Shown here in pieces: positions 8,467-17,928 of a stretch of DNA of 64,000 bases; position 1 is the stretch's first letter, and every line of letters starts with the position of its first letter. The stretch is from Cohnella sp. SGD-V74. Lineage in GTDB: Bacteria; Bacillota; Bacilli; Paenibacillales; Paenibacillaceae. The notes under the pieces are model-generated. The model worked only from the letters and a program-made list of their open reading frames with translations. It had not been told where the DNA came from and ran no database searches. The position numbers and the translations under genes were made by a program. The stretch is from the NCBI RefSeq assembly GCF_003001675.1, contig NZ_PVYW01000025.1:80145-144144 (forward strand), read 5' to 3'.

Positions 8467-10830
8467 TCAGTCCAATTGGTTCTTCTCCCTGTATTGGGAC
8501 GGCGTAATGCCCTCCAGCTTTTTGAAAATCCGATTGAAGTACGTAGGCTGATAACCGACTCTCTCGGCGACGTCGTTGATTCTCAGATCCGTCGACTGCA
8601 GAAATTCCTTCGCCTTCTCAATCCGGATTCCCGTCAAATACTCGATGAAATTCAATCCCGTGACCTGCTTAAACGTTTTGCTTAACGTATACGACGGAAT
8701 GTTGATCTGTTCGGCGCAGGAATCCAGCGAGATATCCTTCATATAATGGTTCTGCATATACTGGATGACTTTCTCCACCAGATGCATCAGCTTGGCATCC
8801 TGCTGTTCGTCCCAGACGTTCAGGAACGGCTGAATCACCTGCTCCGAGAACCATCGAAGCATCTCATCGGGGTCGTCCAGTTGGGACAGCCGGGCGCTTA
8901 AGCCGGTGCCGGCGAACGTCTCGTGGGACACTCCCATCTTCATAATCGCATGTTGGACGCTGGCCAGAAGCTGAAGCATGCCATGCCGGATAATCATTTC
9001 CTTGGACCCGCCGGCCGTCAGCTCTTTCATGAATTGGAAGAGGAGTTCGGGCAATTCGTTGCGCATTCCCATTCGAAGCGCATGCAAAATCTCTTTCTCC
9101 ACGGCAAAAGGGTAAGCGTATCTTTGGCTTTGTTCCGAGCTCCTGTCCGGGTTCAAACCGATGATCTGCATGTCGTGCAGAAGGTCTCTATGGCTTAACG
9201 CCTGCCTGGCCTCTTCGAACAAATACGGGATTTGATACGCCTGCGACGAACTCTTGCTGACGGAAATCGTGACCCTCAGCGAAAGAACCTTCTGAATCGC
9301 TTTGATCAGGTTCTCGCAAAACGCGGACAACTCCGTCCGGAACTGCTCCATGCTCGTCCGATCCGGAACCAGGAGCAGCAGCCCGATAGACAAATCATGA
9401 AAATTGATGACGATGGATTGCCCAATGCCGGTGTCCTTCAGTTCCTCCACGATGTTGGCGGCTACGAACGTCACAAGACCTTCGTCGCCTTTATAAAATC
9501 TCCCCTGCAAATTCGCAAAGCCGGAAAGCTGAATGATCAGCGCGATAAATTGCTTGTTTTCCACTTGCCAGCCGTACTGCTCCATCCGTTCTCTTATTTT
9601 TTCCTCTGAAAAAGAATACAAATAGCCTTGCACCAACTGCAGTAGATACCCTTCCCGCAAATACGGGAGCTGTTCGGAGAGACGGCTCATCAGGGAGTGC
9701 CGTTCCTTGGTCAAATGCTTCCATTGCGCCTCTATGACGGCAAACTCGTCTTCGCGATTCGCTCTCGCCCCGTCATTTCTGTCCCCTGCGATCATCTGTA
9801 CCAGCCGGTTGACGGGAGAATACAGTTTGCGGGACGCGAACCAGGATAAGGTTGCGGCCACCAGCATTCCGGCCAGACTGATCCAGACAATGACCTGAGA
9901 GATGACTTTAACGGGCGCCGTAATGGCAGACAAGGGGGCAACCGATACGAATGTCCACGTCGACCCCAATCGCTCAATGTTGCCGAAGGATACCGAGTAG
10001 GTTGTTTTATCCCATTTGTACAAAAAGGAATTCGTGCTGCCGCCGTAAGTCAACACTTGCGATCGGACGGCCTCTTCCAGGGCGGACGGGACCTCGCCGT
10101 TGCTCGACAGCAGCCACTGTCCCTGTTCCGTCATCAGAAACGAAGAGCCTTGATCGCGAGGGGTCAACGTTAGCAGCATATCGGTTAATTGGCGTTTGTT
10201 AAGCGTAATGAATATCGTTCCGAACGGAGATAAGCTTCCCCCCAGCAATTTGTTGTATAAGGTCAAGTCGACGGCGCCGTTTTCCTCCGATATCATCCAG
10301 TTGATCGATTTGGGCCGTTCCATCAGGGAGAGATATTCATCGAGTGGTTTCCGGTCGGTCAGAAACTTATATTCGCTGCGCGTAAACAGCACGGGACGCG
10401 GTTCATTGAGAAACAGCTCCACATGATTGATAAGAGGATCGGACATTTCCATGATCAACAGCGTCTGAAAGATGTTTCTCACTTGAACATAGTCGTTCAC
10501 GAAATCAAGCCTCCTCAATTCGTTGCCGAAGCTCGGATCGAACGACCAATGCGCCATATTTAATTCCAAGTGGGAAAACTGGTTGTTGAAATAGGAGACG
10601 CTTTGATTGATTTGCTGGCGATTGTGGCTCTGCAGTTCGTGGTTGATTTGCCCGCCAACGATCCAATATACGCAACCCCCGATAATAATTCCGGGAATGC
10701 TCGCAACGAACAAAGTGAGAATAAGACTTTTCTTGTAAAAAGCCCCGAACCCTTGCCGCTTGTTCGCCGAAAACCTCCTGATCCTGCTGAACACCTCATC
10801 ACCGCCATCGGCTTGTTCGTTAGCTTTCAT
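8467..10830 (-). CDS. membrane-bound AraC-family regulator (YtdP-like one-component sensor)
   Basis: About 787 residues. It has an N-terminal membrane segment (LILTLFVASIPGIIIGGCVY), a long extracytoplasmic sensor region and a second membrane segment (VIVWISLAGMLVAATLSWF) followed by a HAMP-like stretch. The C-terminal AraC DNA-binding domain has two helix-turn-helix units (ISLDSCAEQINIPSYTLSKT and RINDVAERVGYQPTYFNRIF). This is the layout of B. subtilis YtdP, which also sits by a YtcP/YtcQ-type sugar transporter. It probably senses the oligosaccharide or loaded binding protein outside and activates this operon. The start is uncertain: ATG 10830 has a poorly spaced site, and TTG 10866 would add 12 residues. 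It ends 12 bases before the hydrolase gene. Confidence 0.85.
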   Translation of the reverse strand: MKANEQADGGDEVFSRIRRFSANKRQGFGAFYKKSLILTLFVASIPGIIIGGCVYWIVGGQINHELQSHNRQQINQSVSYFNNQFSHLELNMAHWSFDPSFGNELRRLDFVNDYVQVRNIFQTLLIMEMSDPLINHVELFLNEPRPVLFTRSEYKFLTDRKPLDEYLSLMERPKSINWMISEENGAVDLTLYNKLLGGSLSPFGTIFITLNKRQLTDMLLTLTPRDQGSSFLMTEQGQWLLSSNGEVPSALEEAVRSQVLTYGGSTNSFLYKWDKTTYSVSFGNIERLGSTWTFVSVAPLSAITAPVKVISQVIVWISLAGMLVAATLSWFASRKLYSPVNRLVQMIAGDRNDGARANREDEFAVIEAQWKHLTKERHSLMSRLSEQLPYLREGYLLQLVQGYLYSFSEEKIRERMEQYGWQVENKQFIALIIQLSGFANLQGRFYKGDEGLVTFVAANIVEELKDTGIGQSIVINFHDLSIGLLLLVPDRTSMEQFRTELSAFCENLIKAIQKVLSLRVTISVSKSSSQAYQIPYLFEEARQALSHRDLLHDMQIIGLNPDRSSEQSQRYAYPFAVEKEILHALRMGMRNELPELLFQFMKELTAGGSKEMIIRHGMLQLLASVQHAIMKMGVSHETFAGTGLSARLSQLDDPDEMLRWFSEQVIQPFLNVWDEQQDAKLMHLVEKVIQYMQNHYMKDISLDSCAEQINIPSYTLSKTFKQVTGLNFIEYLTGIRIEKAKEFLQSTDLRINDVAERVGYQPTYFNRIFKKLEGITPSQYREKNQLD

Positions 10831-10916
10831 TCCTAAAATAGCAGAACCCTGCCGACAGTTCGACAAGATTCTGCTGAGAAGTGACGGCTAACGATACCCC
10901 ATGATCGAACTATCCC

Positions 10917-12491
10917 TTATTTGGAACCCGATCGGCTCGCATACGCATCGTTCAGCTCTTGCGTGATCTTCGTCATATTGGAATCCTCTTTTAACTTGTT
11001 CGCGTAGTCGTCCCAAGCCGTGATCGGAGCCGAGCCCAGAATGATTTTCACTTTCAAATCAGTCATATCCTTGTTGATTTCCGTCATGTACTGGTTGGCC
11101 GTCGGGGAGTTCAGGCCGATCGTATAATCCGGCACGCTTCCCATCGCAGCGCGGTCGTCTTGAATTTTTTTATACAAATCCTGCGTTTCCTGAGCGAAGA
11201 AGTCTTTGGACATGCTTGCGTACGGATTGGAGACATACACGATCTGATTGTAGTTAGAGACGCCGTCCTGATCCATCTTCGCCGTATCCAACACTTTTTG
11301 ACCGTCCTGCACCGTATGGTGAATCCCCTCGATTCCCCACTGTTGATGGGCAAAAATATCGTCGTTCATCCACGTATCCACCATTTTCAGAATGCCCTTC
11401 ATTTTGTCTTCCGGAACGGATTTCGGAATCGAAATCAGTCCGTTGAAGCCCGGATCTTTGGGGGCGTATCCATTCAGTGCAAGTATCGGGTAAAAATCCG
11501 TTTCTTTGAAATCCGGTTCGATCTTCAGCAATTCATCTACGTACATGCGCATATTTCCCGCTTTGTCATGATAGACCGCGGCTTTGCCGGAATTGAACAG
11601 ATTTTTGACGGTATCTCCCTTAATGGAAGCGAAATCTTCCGAAATCAATTTCTCGTCGTACAGCTTCTTGATGTACTCGATCGCGCTGCGCTGTTCCGGC
11701 AGGAAAACCGTATTCGTCAGCTTGCCGTCCGCCAGCTTCCAGCCGCCGTTAGTTCCCCAAGTCGCTCCCGTGAACGCGCTTTCGATTGCTCCCAGGGCAG
11801 TACCCATATTCAAACCGTTCTGATCGACGCCCGTAGGAAAAGGAACGATGTTCTTCTTCTCTTTAACCGTCACGAGCATCTGATAAAAATCATCCGTAGT
11901 CGCAGGTATGGCGAGCCCGGACTCGTCCAGCCAATCCTTGCGGATATTCAGGAAAGCTGCTCCCTCCGAAGGACGCGGACGCGGGATGCCGTAGTTTCCG
12001 CCGTCCACCTGCTTCGTCAATTCCCAGGCGGTCTGATCGATCAGATTGACCAGGTTCGGATAATCCTTGTAATACGCCGCCAAGTCCCAGAACGCGCCCT
12101 GCTCCACCGCTCCACGGAATACCGGGCTGAACGGGTCCTGGATGAAGATCAGATCCGGGATGTCGCCGGAGGCGAGCGTAATGTTCAATTTGTCCGTGTA
12201 GACGGCTTGGGGAACCCATTCGACATCGAGCTCTGTATTCGTCGCTTGTTCGATCAACCTCTCGATCTCGTTGTCCGGAGCAGGCGGCATCGGAGCGGTC
12301 TGCTGGGTCATCACGCTGACTTTCAGAGGCTTCGCATCGGCGCTTCCGCCGTTTCCGGCACTGGCGGAAGAAGTGGCCGCGCCCCCGCCGGAAGCGCGCG
12401 GTTCGCTAGTGCTCTTATTTCCTCCGCATGCGGCGAGCAGCATCGCGAAAGCGGTTACCAAAGCGATTGCAAAGAGTGCTCTTCTTTTCAT
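10917..12491 (-). CDS. sugar ABC transporter substrate-binding lipoprotein (LplA/YtcQ-like)
   Basis: A 524-residue lipoprotein. The signal peptide MKRRALFAIALVTAFAMLLAAC ends in a lipobox (LAAC), followed by a Gly/Ser-rich linker and a large type-1 extracellular solute-binding domain. ATG 12491 has the strong site AGGGGGAAA; an upstream in-frame start at 12545 has no site and would mask the signal peptide. It captures an oligosaccharide outside the cell and delivers it to the two permeases encoded just upstream. No ATPase gene is present, as is usual for this class, which borrows a shared MsmX-type ATPase. In the 89-base gap before it, a palindrome GGCAGCGCTGCC (12523-12534) could raise expression of the binding protein relative to the permeases. 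Confidence 0.9.
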   Translation of the reverse strand: MKRRALFAIALVTAFAMLLAACGGNKSTSEPRASGGGAATSSASAGNGGSADAKPLKVSVMTQQTAPMPPAPDNEIERLIEQATNTELDVEWVPQAVYTDKLNITLASGDIPDLIFIQDPFSPVFRGAVEQGAFWDLAAYYKDYPNLVNLIDQTAWELTKQVDGGNYGIPRPRPSEGAAFLNIRKDWLDESGLAIPATTDDFYQMLVTVKEKKNIVPFPTGVDQNGLNMGTALGAIESAFTGATWGTNGGWKLADGKLTNTVFLPEQRSAIEYIKKLYDEKLISEDFASIKGDTVKNLFNSGKAAVYHDKAGNMRMYVDELLKIEPDFKETDFYPILALNGYAPKDPGFNGLISIPKSVPEDKMKGILKMVDTWMNDDIFAHQQWGIEGIHHTVQDGQKVLDTAKMDQDGVSNYNQIVYVSNPYASMSKDFFAQETQDLYKKIQDDRAAMGSVPDYTIGLNSPTANQYMTEINKDMTDLKVKIILGSAPITAWDDYANKLKEDSNMTKITQELNDAYASRSGSK

Positions 12492-12580
12492 TTCGTTTCC
12501 CCCTAAATTAATTTTATAATAAGGCAGCGCTGCCCGAATGGGCAATTTTTTTGCGCGGCCGCATTACTTCGGTTCATCGT

Positions 12581-13447
12581 TCATCCCTTGACGGACCCTA
12601 TAAGGGCGCCCTTGGCAAAATGTTTCTGCAAGAAAGGATAGACGAATAGAATCGGAACGGTAGCGATAATCACCGCGGCCATCTTGAGCGTTTGCGAAGG
12701 CGGCTTCTCCGTGTATGCCGTCGATAGAAGGTCGCCCGTGGAAGCGCTAATCAGCATATTTTGCAAAATAACCTGAATCGGCCACTTCGCTGAATTCGTA
12801 ATATACAGAAGCGCATTGAAGTACGTATTCCAGTACGCTACAGCGAAGAACAATCCGAACGCCGCAAGCGCCGGCAAAGACAGCGGGAGAATGATCCTGA
12901 TCCAGGTGGAAATGTCGTTGCATCCATCGATCGAAGCCGCTTCCTCGAGCTCATCCGGAAGGCTGTCGAAAAATCCTTTCATCAGCAGAACGTTCCAACC
13001 GCTCGTTAACGCCGGAAGAATGATCGCCCAATAGCTGTTAATGAGATCCAATTGCCGGATCAACATATAGTTGGGAATAATGCCCGGCTGGAACAGAATC
13101 GTGATCAGAATGAACAGCATCAGGAATCTGCGTCCCCTCAGCCTTCGCCGTGACAATCCGTAGGCGAGAGCGGAAGACACAACCAGGCTGCATAAAGTCC
13201 CCACGACAGCCAGATACGCGCTTGCGCCAAGCGAGTTTACGAAAGCTTTGCTCGACAGCAAGTATTCATAAGAGATCGTTGACCATTTCTGCGGAAATAC
13301 GATAAATTGGTTTTTCATATATTCGGAAGGATCCGTGAAGGAAACGACCAGTACGTAGTAGATCGGAAAGAACGTAACCAAAGCTACCAAACTCAACAAC
13401 AAGACATTAAGACCATTAAATATGCGGTCCCCCGCAAACTGCTTCAC
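12581..13447 (-). CDS. carbohydrate ABC transporter permease (LplC/YtcP-like)
   Basis: A 288-residue permease with six membrane segments. It has the binding-protein-dependent transport signature around ELEEAASIDGCNDISTWIRI (the EAA loop that contacts the ATPase), and ends in the typical FLQKHFAKGALIGSVKG. GTG 13447 has a strong AGGAGG six bases upstream. It lies 12 bases after the partner permease. It forms the membrane channel for the sugar bound by the lipoprotein encoded next. Confidence 0.92.
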   Translation of the reverse strand: MKQFAGDRIFNGLNVLLLSLVALVTFFPIYYVLVVSFTDPSEYMKNQFIVFPQKWSTISYEYLLSSKAFVNSLGASAYLAVVGTLCSLVVSSALAYGLSRRRLRGRRFLMLFILITILFQPGIIPNYMLIRQLDLINSYWAIILPALTSGWNVLLMKGFFDSLPDELEEAASIDGCNDISTWIRIILPLSLPALAAFGLFFAVAYWNTYFNALLYITNSAKWPIQVILQNMLISASTGDLLSTAYTEKPPSQTLKMAAVIIATVPILFVYPFLQKHFAKGALIGSVKG

Positions 13448-13459
13448 GTGATCCCTCCT

Positions 13460-14443
13460 CTAATAAACGCCCTCTTCGCCGAAGCGCTTCGCCAGCCAGT
13501 TGCTGAACAGCACCAGCGTCAACCCTACGATCGACTTGAAGAGGCCCACCGCGGTACTGTAGCTGAATTGTCCTTGCTGAATCCCGACCCGGTATACATA
13601 AGTATCGAACACGTCCGCCACTTCAGACACCGCACCGTTAGCCATCAAGAAGACTTGTTCGAACCCTACGTCCATGATTGAACCCAGCCTGAGGATCAGC
13701 AGAATCACGATAACCGTGCGAATCGCCGGAAGCGTCACATGCCAGATTTGCCGCAGCCGATTCGCTCCGTCTATTCTCGCCGCCTCGTACAACTGCATAT
13801 TCACGCCAGCGATGGCCGCCAGGAAGATAATCGTCCCCCACCCGGCTTCCTTCCAAATCGATTGCGCGGTGAGCATGATCCAGAAGAGATTCGGATTCGT
13901 CAGCACGTTCCATTTCGGAAGCCCGAGAGCCGCGAGCACGTTGTTGATGAAGCCGTCGCCCGTGGCAAACAGCAGGAAAGTCAGTCCCGCGATGATGACC
14001 CAGGATAAGAAGTGCGGCAAGTAGACGATCGATTGGACGATTCTTTTGAACCTCTCGCTGCGAAGCTCGTTCAGCAAAATAGCCAATACGATCGGAAGCG
14101 GAAAGAACAGAATCAGCTGCATGAAATTGATCGCCATCGTATTTCGCAGCAGCTGCAAAAAATCCGGATTGGCGAAGAAGCGGTTAAAATGCTCGAGTCC
14201 TACCCACGGGCTATTGAAAATTCCCGCGAAGGGGGAGTACTTCTGAAATGCCATCAAAATGCCGTACATGGGGAAATATTTGAATATGATGAAGAACAAT
14301 ATCCCCGGCAGGATCAGAAGGTACAAGTACTTGTCTCTCTTAAGGTCGCTCCGCAATCTGCGGATCGAGTCGGCACGTTTGCCGGTTCCGGCATTGCCGC
14401 GATGCAATTGCAAGGAATGATAGTCCGTTGCTTTGGGACTCAA
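13460..14443 (-). CDS. sugar ABC transporter permease (LplB/YteP-like), first gene of the operon
   Basis: A 327-residue permease with a cytoplasmic N-terminus of about 40 residues, then six membrane segments. The early motif FPMYGILMAFQKYSPFAGIF is typical of LplB-type permeases, and the EAA loop is YEAARIDGANRLRQIWHVTL. The start is TTG 14443 with AGGAGGAG about 7 bases upstream. It is the first of five leftward genes (permease, permease, lipoprotein, AraC, hydrolase). Confidence 0.92.
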   Translation of the reverse strand: MSPKATDYHSLQLHRGNAGTGKRADSIRRLRSDLKRDKYLYLLILPGILFFIIFKYFPMYGILMAFQKYSPFAGIFNSPWVGLEHFNRFFANPDFLQLLRNTMAINFMQLILFFPLPIVLAILLNELRSERFKRIVQSIVYLPHFLSWVIIAGLTFLLFATGDGFINNVLAALGLPKWNVLTNPNLFWIMLTAQSIWKEAGWGTIIFLAAIAGVNMQLYEAARIDGANRLRQIWHVTLPAIRTVIVILLILRLGSIMDVGFEQVFLMANGAVSEVADVFDTYVYRVGIQQGQFSYSTAVGLFKSIVGLTLVLFSNWLAKRFGEEGVY

Positions 14444-14514
14444 ATTTTCTCCTCCTCCTGACTTGATTGACTCATCCTGAAATTTGAGCCGGCTCGGACG
14501 GTTTCAACACCGCA

Positions 14515-14544
14515 ACTATAAACCGCTTCAGGAAGCAACGGCAA
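14515..14544 (-). promoter_or_regulatory. possible sigma-A promoter of the sugar uptake operon
   Basis: On the minus strand TTGCCG (14539-14544) and TATAGT (14515-14520) are separated by 18 bases, about 70 bases before the first start codon. The match is moderate and other AT-rich stretches nearby could also serve. Confidence 0.4.
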
Positions 14545-14607
14545 TCGTACATATCCGATTCGGAGCTTGCACTTTTTTAACGGATAATACTATTTTGCGC
14601 GCGCAGC

Positions 14608-14659
14608 AAAAAGGACAACGAAAGCCCGCGATCTTGATCGCAGAGCGGTCGTTGTCCTT
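14608..14659 (-). terminator. intrinsic terminator of the aromatic acid exporter-like operon
   Basis: AAGGACAACG and CGTTGTCCTT form the base of a hairpin (with an inner GATCTTGATC-type palindrome) followed on the minus strand by TTTTTGC. It separates the upstream leftward operon from the sugar transporter operon. Confidence 0.75.
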
Positions 14660-14673
14660 ATTGTTGGGGGAAG

Positions 14674-15753
14674 TCACGGAGAGAAACGTTCATTCAGCAG
14701 CTTCCGAAGGCTCTCCTCCTCTTCGTCCGTCCCCGATTGGCGCTGAAGCCACTGCTCCATCAGCTTATCGAGTCTCCGCAGCCGTTCTTCGTAGTTGTAC
14801 ACCGCGCCCAGAATGACGAGCATCCGGGAACGGGCCGCCTGATCTTTCTCCATCTGCTCGTCGATCAGCTCGCTCAGCAGAATCGAGGCTTCGGGCGGCG
14901 GCGCGGCCGAGGAAGCTCCAGGCTTCATTTTCCCGTCCCACTTCCAGAGCAGTTGCTCGTGATAGGCGCACAGCGCTTCGATCTCCCGATCGATGAGCCG
15001 GTTCCACGACTTCGGCGTGGACACGGCCCAGTACTGCTCCTCCACCGCCTCGATCAGCGCATAGCCCCGCTCCAGGGCAAAGAGCATTCCTTTGTACACA
15101 ACGAGCAGACGGGCTCGCTTCAGCCGCGGCTGCTTTCTCCATACCCGCTCTTCCGCGAACATGTCGTAGTAATCTTCCAGCTTGCGGATTTTCATCCGCA
15201 GCTCGGTCTGCTCCTTCCGGTACACGCTCTCCTTCAGCTCGTTGGAGATGACCGTGCGCAGCAGCCGGGACAGCAAGGCCTGGGCATCCTCGACCTGCTT
15301 CACGAACCGCGTCCGGTGACGGGGCGGTGCGACGGCGACATTCACCGCGAAGGCGGATACCATCCCGGTCAGAATAGCCGCCAGCCGGTCCCATGCAATC
15401 ATCCAGCCTTGACCGTGCGCTTCCATAATGACGACGACGGTGACGAGCGTCAGCGCGATCGTGTCCTCAGCCTTCAAGCGAATGCAGATCAGGATGACGC
15501 CGATGCAGACGAGTCCGACGAGAATCGGCGTATTGCCGATCAGCCAGACGGCGCCGATCGCGATGATCGCGCCGAGCACGTTGCTCTGCACCTGGTCCAG
15601 CATCTGCGTCCACGAGCGATAAATGGAGGGCTGAATCGTGAAAATCGAAGCGATGGCCGCGATAAGCGGGGATTCGAGACCGATCAGTTGGCCGATCCAC
15701 AGCGCGATGGCGACCGCAAGGCCGGTCTTCAGCACGCGGGCTCCGATCGTCAT
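14674..15753 (-). CDS. aromatic acid exporter family protein (ArAE/DUF939-like)
   Basis: A 359-residue protein. The N-terminal 150 residues hold several membrane segments (GLAVAIALWIGQLIGLESPL, IAAIASIFTIQPSIYRSWTQ). The C-terminal half is helical and cytoplasmic, with a coiled-coil-like region (KEQTELRMKIRKLEDYYDMF). This is the layout of the ArAE_1/DUF939 branch of the FUSC superfamily. The function is unproven for most members; export of aromatic acids is a family label. It overlaps the upstream repair gene by four bases (ATGA), so the two are translationally coupled. Confidence 0.8.
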   Translation of the reverse strand: MTIGARVLKTGLAVAIALWIGQLIGLESPLIAAIASIFTIQPSIYRSWTQMLDQVQSNVLGAIIAIGAVWLIGNTPILVGLVCIGVILICIRLKAEDTIALTLVTVVVIMEAHGQGWMIAWDRLAAILTGMVSAFAVNVAVAPPRHRTRFVKQVEDAQALLSRLLRTVISNELKESVYRKEQTELRMKIRKLEDYYDMFAEERVWRKQPRLKRARLLVVYKGMLFALERGYALIEAVEEQYWAVSTPKSWNRLIDREIEALCAYHEQLLWKWDGKMKPGASSAAPPPEASILLSELIDEQMEKDQAARSRMLVILGAVYNYEERLRRLDKLMEQWLQRQSGTDEEEESLRKLLNERFSP

Positions 15754-16865
15754 GCTTGCGCGCCTCCTTGATCCGCAGCTGCATGCAGTTCAATGTCGAC
15801 TTCCGCGACCTCGCGGCCATTCACGACGAGCGCCATCCGATGCACGCCCGGATAGTGCCGGCGGGTGGACAGGTCCGCGAACGAGAAGCCTCTTCCCCCT
15901 TGAACGCGCGTCTCTCCCGGAACGATCTTCTCGCTGAGCTTAAACAGCTTGCGATACAGCTTGCCGTTCGAGCGCGGAAAATAGACGGCCAGCTCGATCC
16001 TCAGCTTCGCCTCTTCTCCGGCGGAGGTTTGCAGTCCGTACCGAAACTCCACCGATTCTCCGATCGCAAGAGCGGCCGGGTGCACTTCCCACTCCAGCAC
16101 CTCGATGCCTTCCTGCGGAGCAAGGCCGAACAAGGCCATCGCCTCGGGATGGGCGGCTTTCAGCAGGCCGCGGCAGGCATGGCGAACGATCCAATCCGTT
16201 CCTTCCCCGGAGCCGCCCTGCCAAGCTTTCGCAATATCGAGCACCAGCTGCGGGTGATCCTTGGAGATGTCGTTCAGGTTGTTCGCCACGCTGCGTCTGA
16301 CGTATTCCGACGGGTCCGCCTTCAGCCGCTCCAGAATCGGCAGGATCGGCGCAGGGTCGCGCTTCAGCGCGCCGAGCGCCTCTCCCCAGGGCAAGCGGGG
16401 GCGGCAGCCTTCGCTGGCCAATCTGCGGACGTGCTCGTCGGGACTCCCGCTCCACTCCAGCATCTGCGCCATCATGCGCTCCTGATCGAGCTTGATGAAC
16501 GGACGCACGGCGAATTCGGCGCTGGAGCCGGAGGTGAATTCCTCCAGCGCCCGCACCGACCGCTCCCAATCGCCCAGCCCGTACTTCTCGACGAAGTCGG
16601 GGAAGAACAAATACGGAAAGCCGCGGCACTCGTCCGAGATCGCCTCCAGCACGTCCAGCGCCTGGCCGTAATCGGCGGGAAGCGTCTGACCCAGACTCTC
16701 CGTAATTCTGCGCATTCTCTGCTTAAGCTCCAGCTCCTCCCATCCCTCCCCGAGTACGAGATTGAGGAATCGGTCGACTTCGAATTTGGCGTACGCTTGC
16801 TTGACTGTATCTCCGAACGCCTTCAAGAACTGGGCGTTATACATGGCCTTAAGCGGCTCCGGCAT
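15750..16865 (-). CDS. HEAT-repeat DNA alkylation repair protein (AlkC/AlkD superfamily)
   Basis: A 371-residue protein. Residues 1-245 are helical HEAT-like repeats, with FPYLFFPDFVEKYG, SEYVRRSVANNLNDISKDHP and DWIVRHACRGLLKAAHPEAM as repeat units. The last 120 residues are beta-rich (VEFRYGLQTSAGEEAKLRIE ... VHRMALVVNGREVAEVDIEL), consistent with the Ig-like domain seen in some AlkC proteins. These enzymes remove alkylated bases from DNA without flipping them. ATG 16865 follows TGGAGGAG, and a TATAAT-like -10 lies at 16893-16898 on the minus strand. It starts a two-gene operon with the exporter-like gene. Confidence 0.8.
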   Translation of the reverse strand: MPEPLKAMYNAQFLKAFGDTVKQAYAKFEVDRFLNLVLGEGWEELELKQRMRRITESLGQTLPADYGQALDVLEAISDECRGFPYLFFPDFVEKYGLGDWERSVRALEEFTSGSSAEFAVRPFIKLDQERMMAQMLEWSGSPDEHVRRLASEGCRPRLPWGEALGALKRDPAPILPILERLKADPSEYVRRSVANNLNDISKDHPQLVLDIAKAWQGGSGEGTDWIVRHACRGLLKAAHPEAMALFGLAPQEGIEVLEWEVHPAALAIGESVEFRYGLQTSAGEEAKLRIELAVYFPRSNGKLYRKLFKLSEKIVPGETRVQGGRGFSFADLSTRRHYPGVHRMALVVNGREVAEVDIELHAAADQGGAQA

Positions 16866-16962
16866 TATGAACTCCTCCAGCTAAATAAATCCATTATAGC
16901 ATGTCCGCCCGGCGAATAAATTCCACCTCACGGACAGGCTTCCCGATCGCCCGGCGTCCCCT

Positions 16963-16968
16963 TATAAT
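16963..16968 (+). promoter_or_regulatory. consensus -10 box (TATAAT) of the lipid kinase gene
   Basis: A perfect TATAAT lies only 7 bases before an in-frame ATG at 16975. Transcription would start at about that ATG. This argues for translation from TTG 17008, which has AGAGAGGA nine bases upstream, or for a leaderless message. The -35 match is poor (TTCCCG). Confidence 0.5.
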
Positions 16969-17007
16969 GGAGGAATGATCAGCCAACTTCAGAGAGGATT
17001 GGGCAAC

Positions 17008-17928
17008 TTGATTCTGTTCGTCGTCAACGAAACTTCCGGCAACGGCCGCAGCCGCTCCGTATGGAAACGCTTGGAGGCGGAGCTTGTCCGGCTCGGTGCC
17101 TCCTACGACCGCATCTCGACTTCATCTGCCGAGCAGGCCCGCATTCTCGTTCGCGAACGGATCGATCGCGGTGATTTGAAAGCGGTTGCTGTAGTCGGCG
17201 GCGACGGTACCCTGCACGGTCTGCTCCCTTTGCTTGCAGGTTCCGGCATTCCGCTTGGCCTCATCCCGTCCGGATCGGGCAACGATACGGCCCGCGCTCT
17301 CGGCATTCCCAGAAACCCACTTCGCGCCCTCGAGCTCATTGTCGCGGGGCATACGCGAAAGATAGATCTATTGGAGACGTTCGAAGAGAACGGGCAATCC
17401 CAGCATACGCTGACCGCCGTCGCCATCGGTCTGGACGCTGCGGTAGCGGCGGACGTCAACGGCTCGTCGTACAAGAAATGGTGCAACAAGCTCGGGCTCG
17501 GCTCTCTCGCTTATGTAATCGGCCTGCTTCGCATCCTTGGCAAGTTCAAGCCCCGAACCGTGAAGGTCACCATCGACGGAACGACGCGACGCTTCGAGAG
17601 ATGCTGGCTGTCCGCCGTCACCAACGTTCCTACTTACGGAGGCGGATTGCGAATAAGCCCGTCCGCCCAACCGGACGACGGGCTCCTTCACGTATGTGTC
17701 GTGCACGGGTGCAGCGTTGTTCGTTTCCTCACCATTTTCCCGACCGTTCTCTTCGGCAAGCACGTGCGTTGGACTCGTTATGTAACTATGCTATCGGGAA
17801 GCGCGGCGGAGATAGAATCCGAGATTGCGATGCTCGTCTTCGGAGACGGAGAGCCTGTCGGACACACTCCGCTCCGGGCAGAGATTCGCCCCGGTCAGCT
17901 GGACTTCTTGATCTCGGCTTCCGGGTAA
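17008..17928 (+). CDS. diacylglycerol kinase family (DagK/YegS-like) lipid kinase
   Basis: An ATP-dependent lipid kinase of the DAGK catalytic family, about 306 residues. Visible signs are the N-terminal NETSGNGRS (after strand ILFVV), the GGDGTLHGLLPLL nucleotide loop, and GLIPSGSGNDTARALGIP, the conserved PxGTGND-type motif with the Thr replaced by Ser. The start is TTG 17008 because the family begins a few residues before the first strand and the binding site fits; an ATG at 16975 would add 11 residues. Substrates in this family include diacylglycerol and other lipids. Its 3' end overlaps the convergent histidine kinase gene by 34 bases. Confidence 0.85.
   Translation: MILFVVNETSGNGRSRSVWKRLEAELVRLGASYDRISTSSAEQARILVRERIDRGDLKAVAVVGGDGTLHGLLPLLAGSGIPLGLIPSGSGNDTARALGIPRNPLRALELIVAGHTRKIDLLETFEENGQSQHTLTAVAIGLDAAVAADVNGSSYKKWCNKLGLGSLAYVIGLLRILGKFKPRTVKVTIDGTTRRFERCWLSAVTNVPTYGGGLRISPSAQPDDGLLHVCVVHGCSVVRFLTIFPTVLFGKHVRWTRYVTMLSGSAAEIESEIAMLVFGDGEPVGHTPLRAEIRPGQLDFLISASG

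Noticed and set aside
11160..12506. Long plus-strand frames over the binding lipoprotein, the repair gene (15756-16919) and the MHYT-like kinase (17478-18701)
   Set aside because: Each is antisense to a recognised gene and has no ribosome site or domain.
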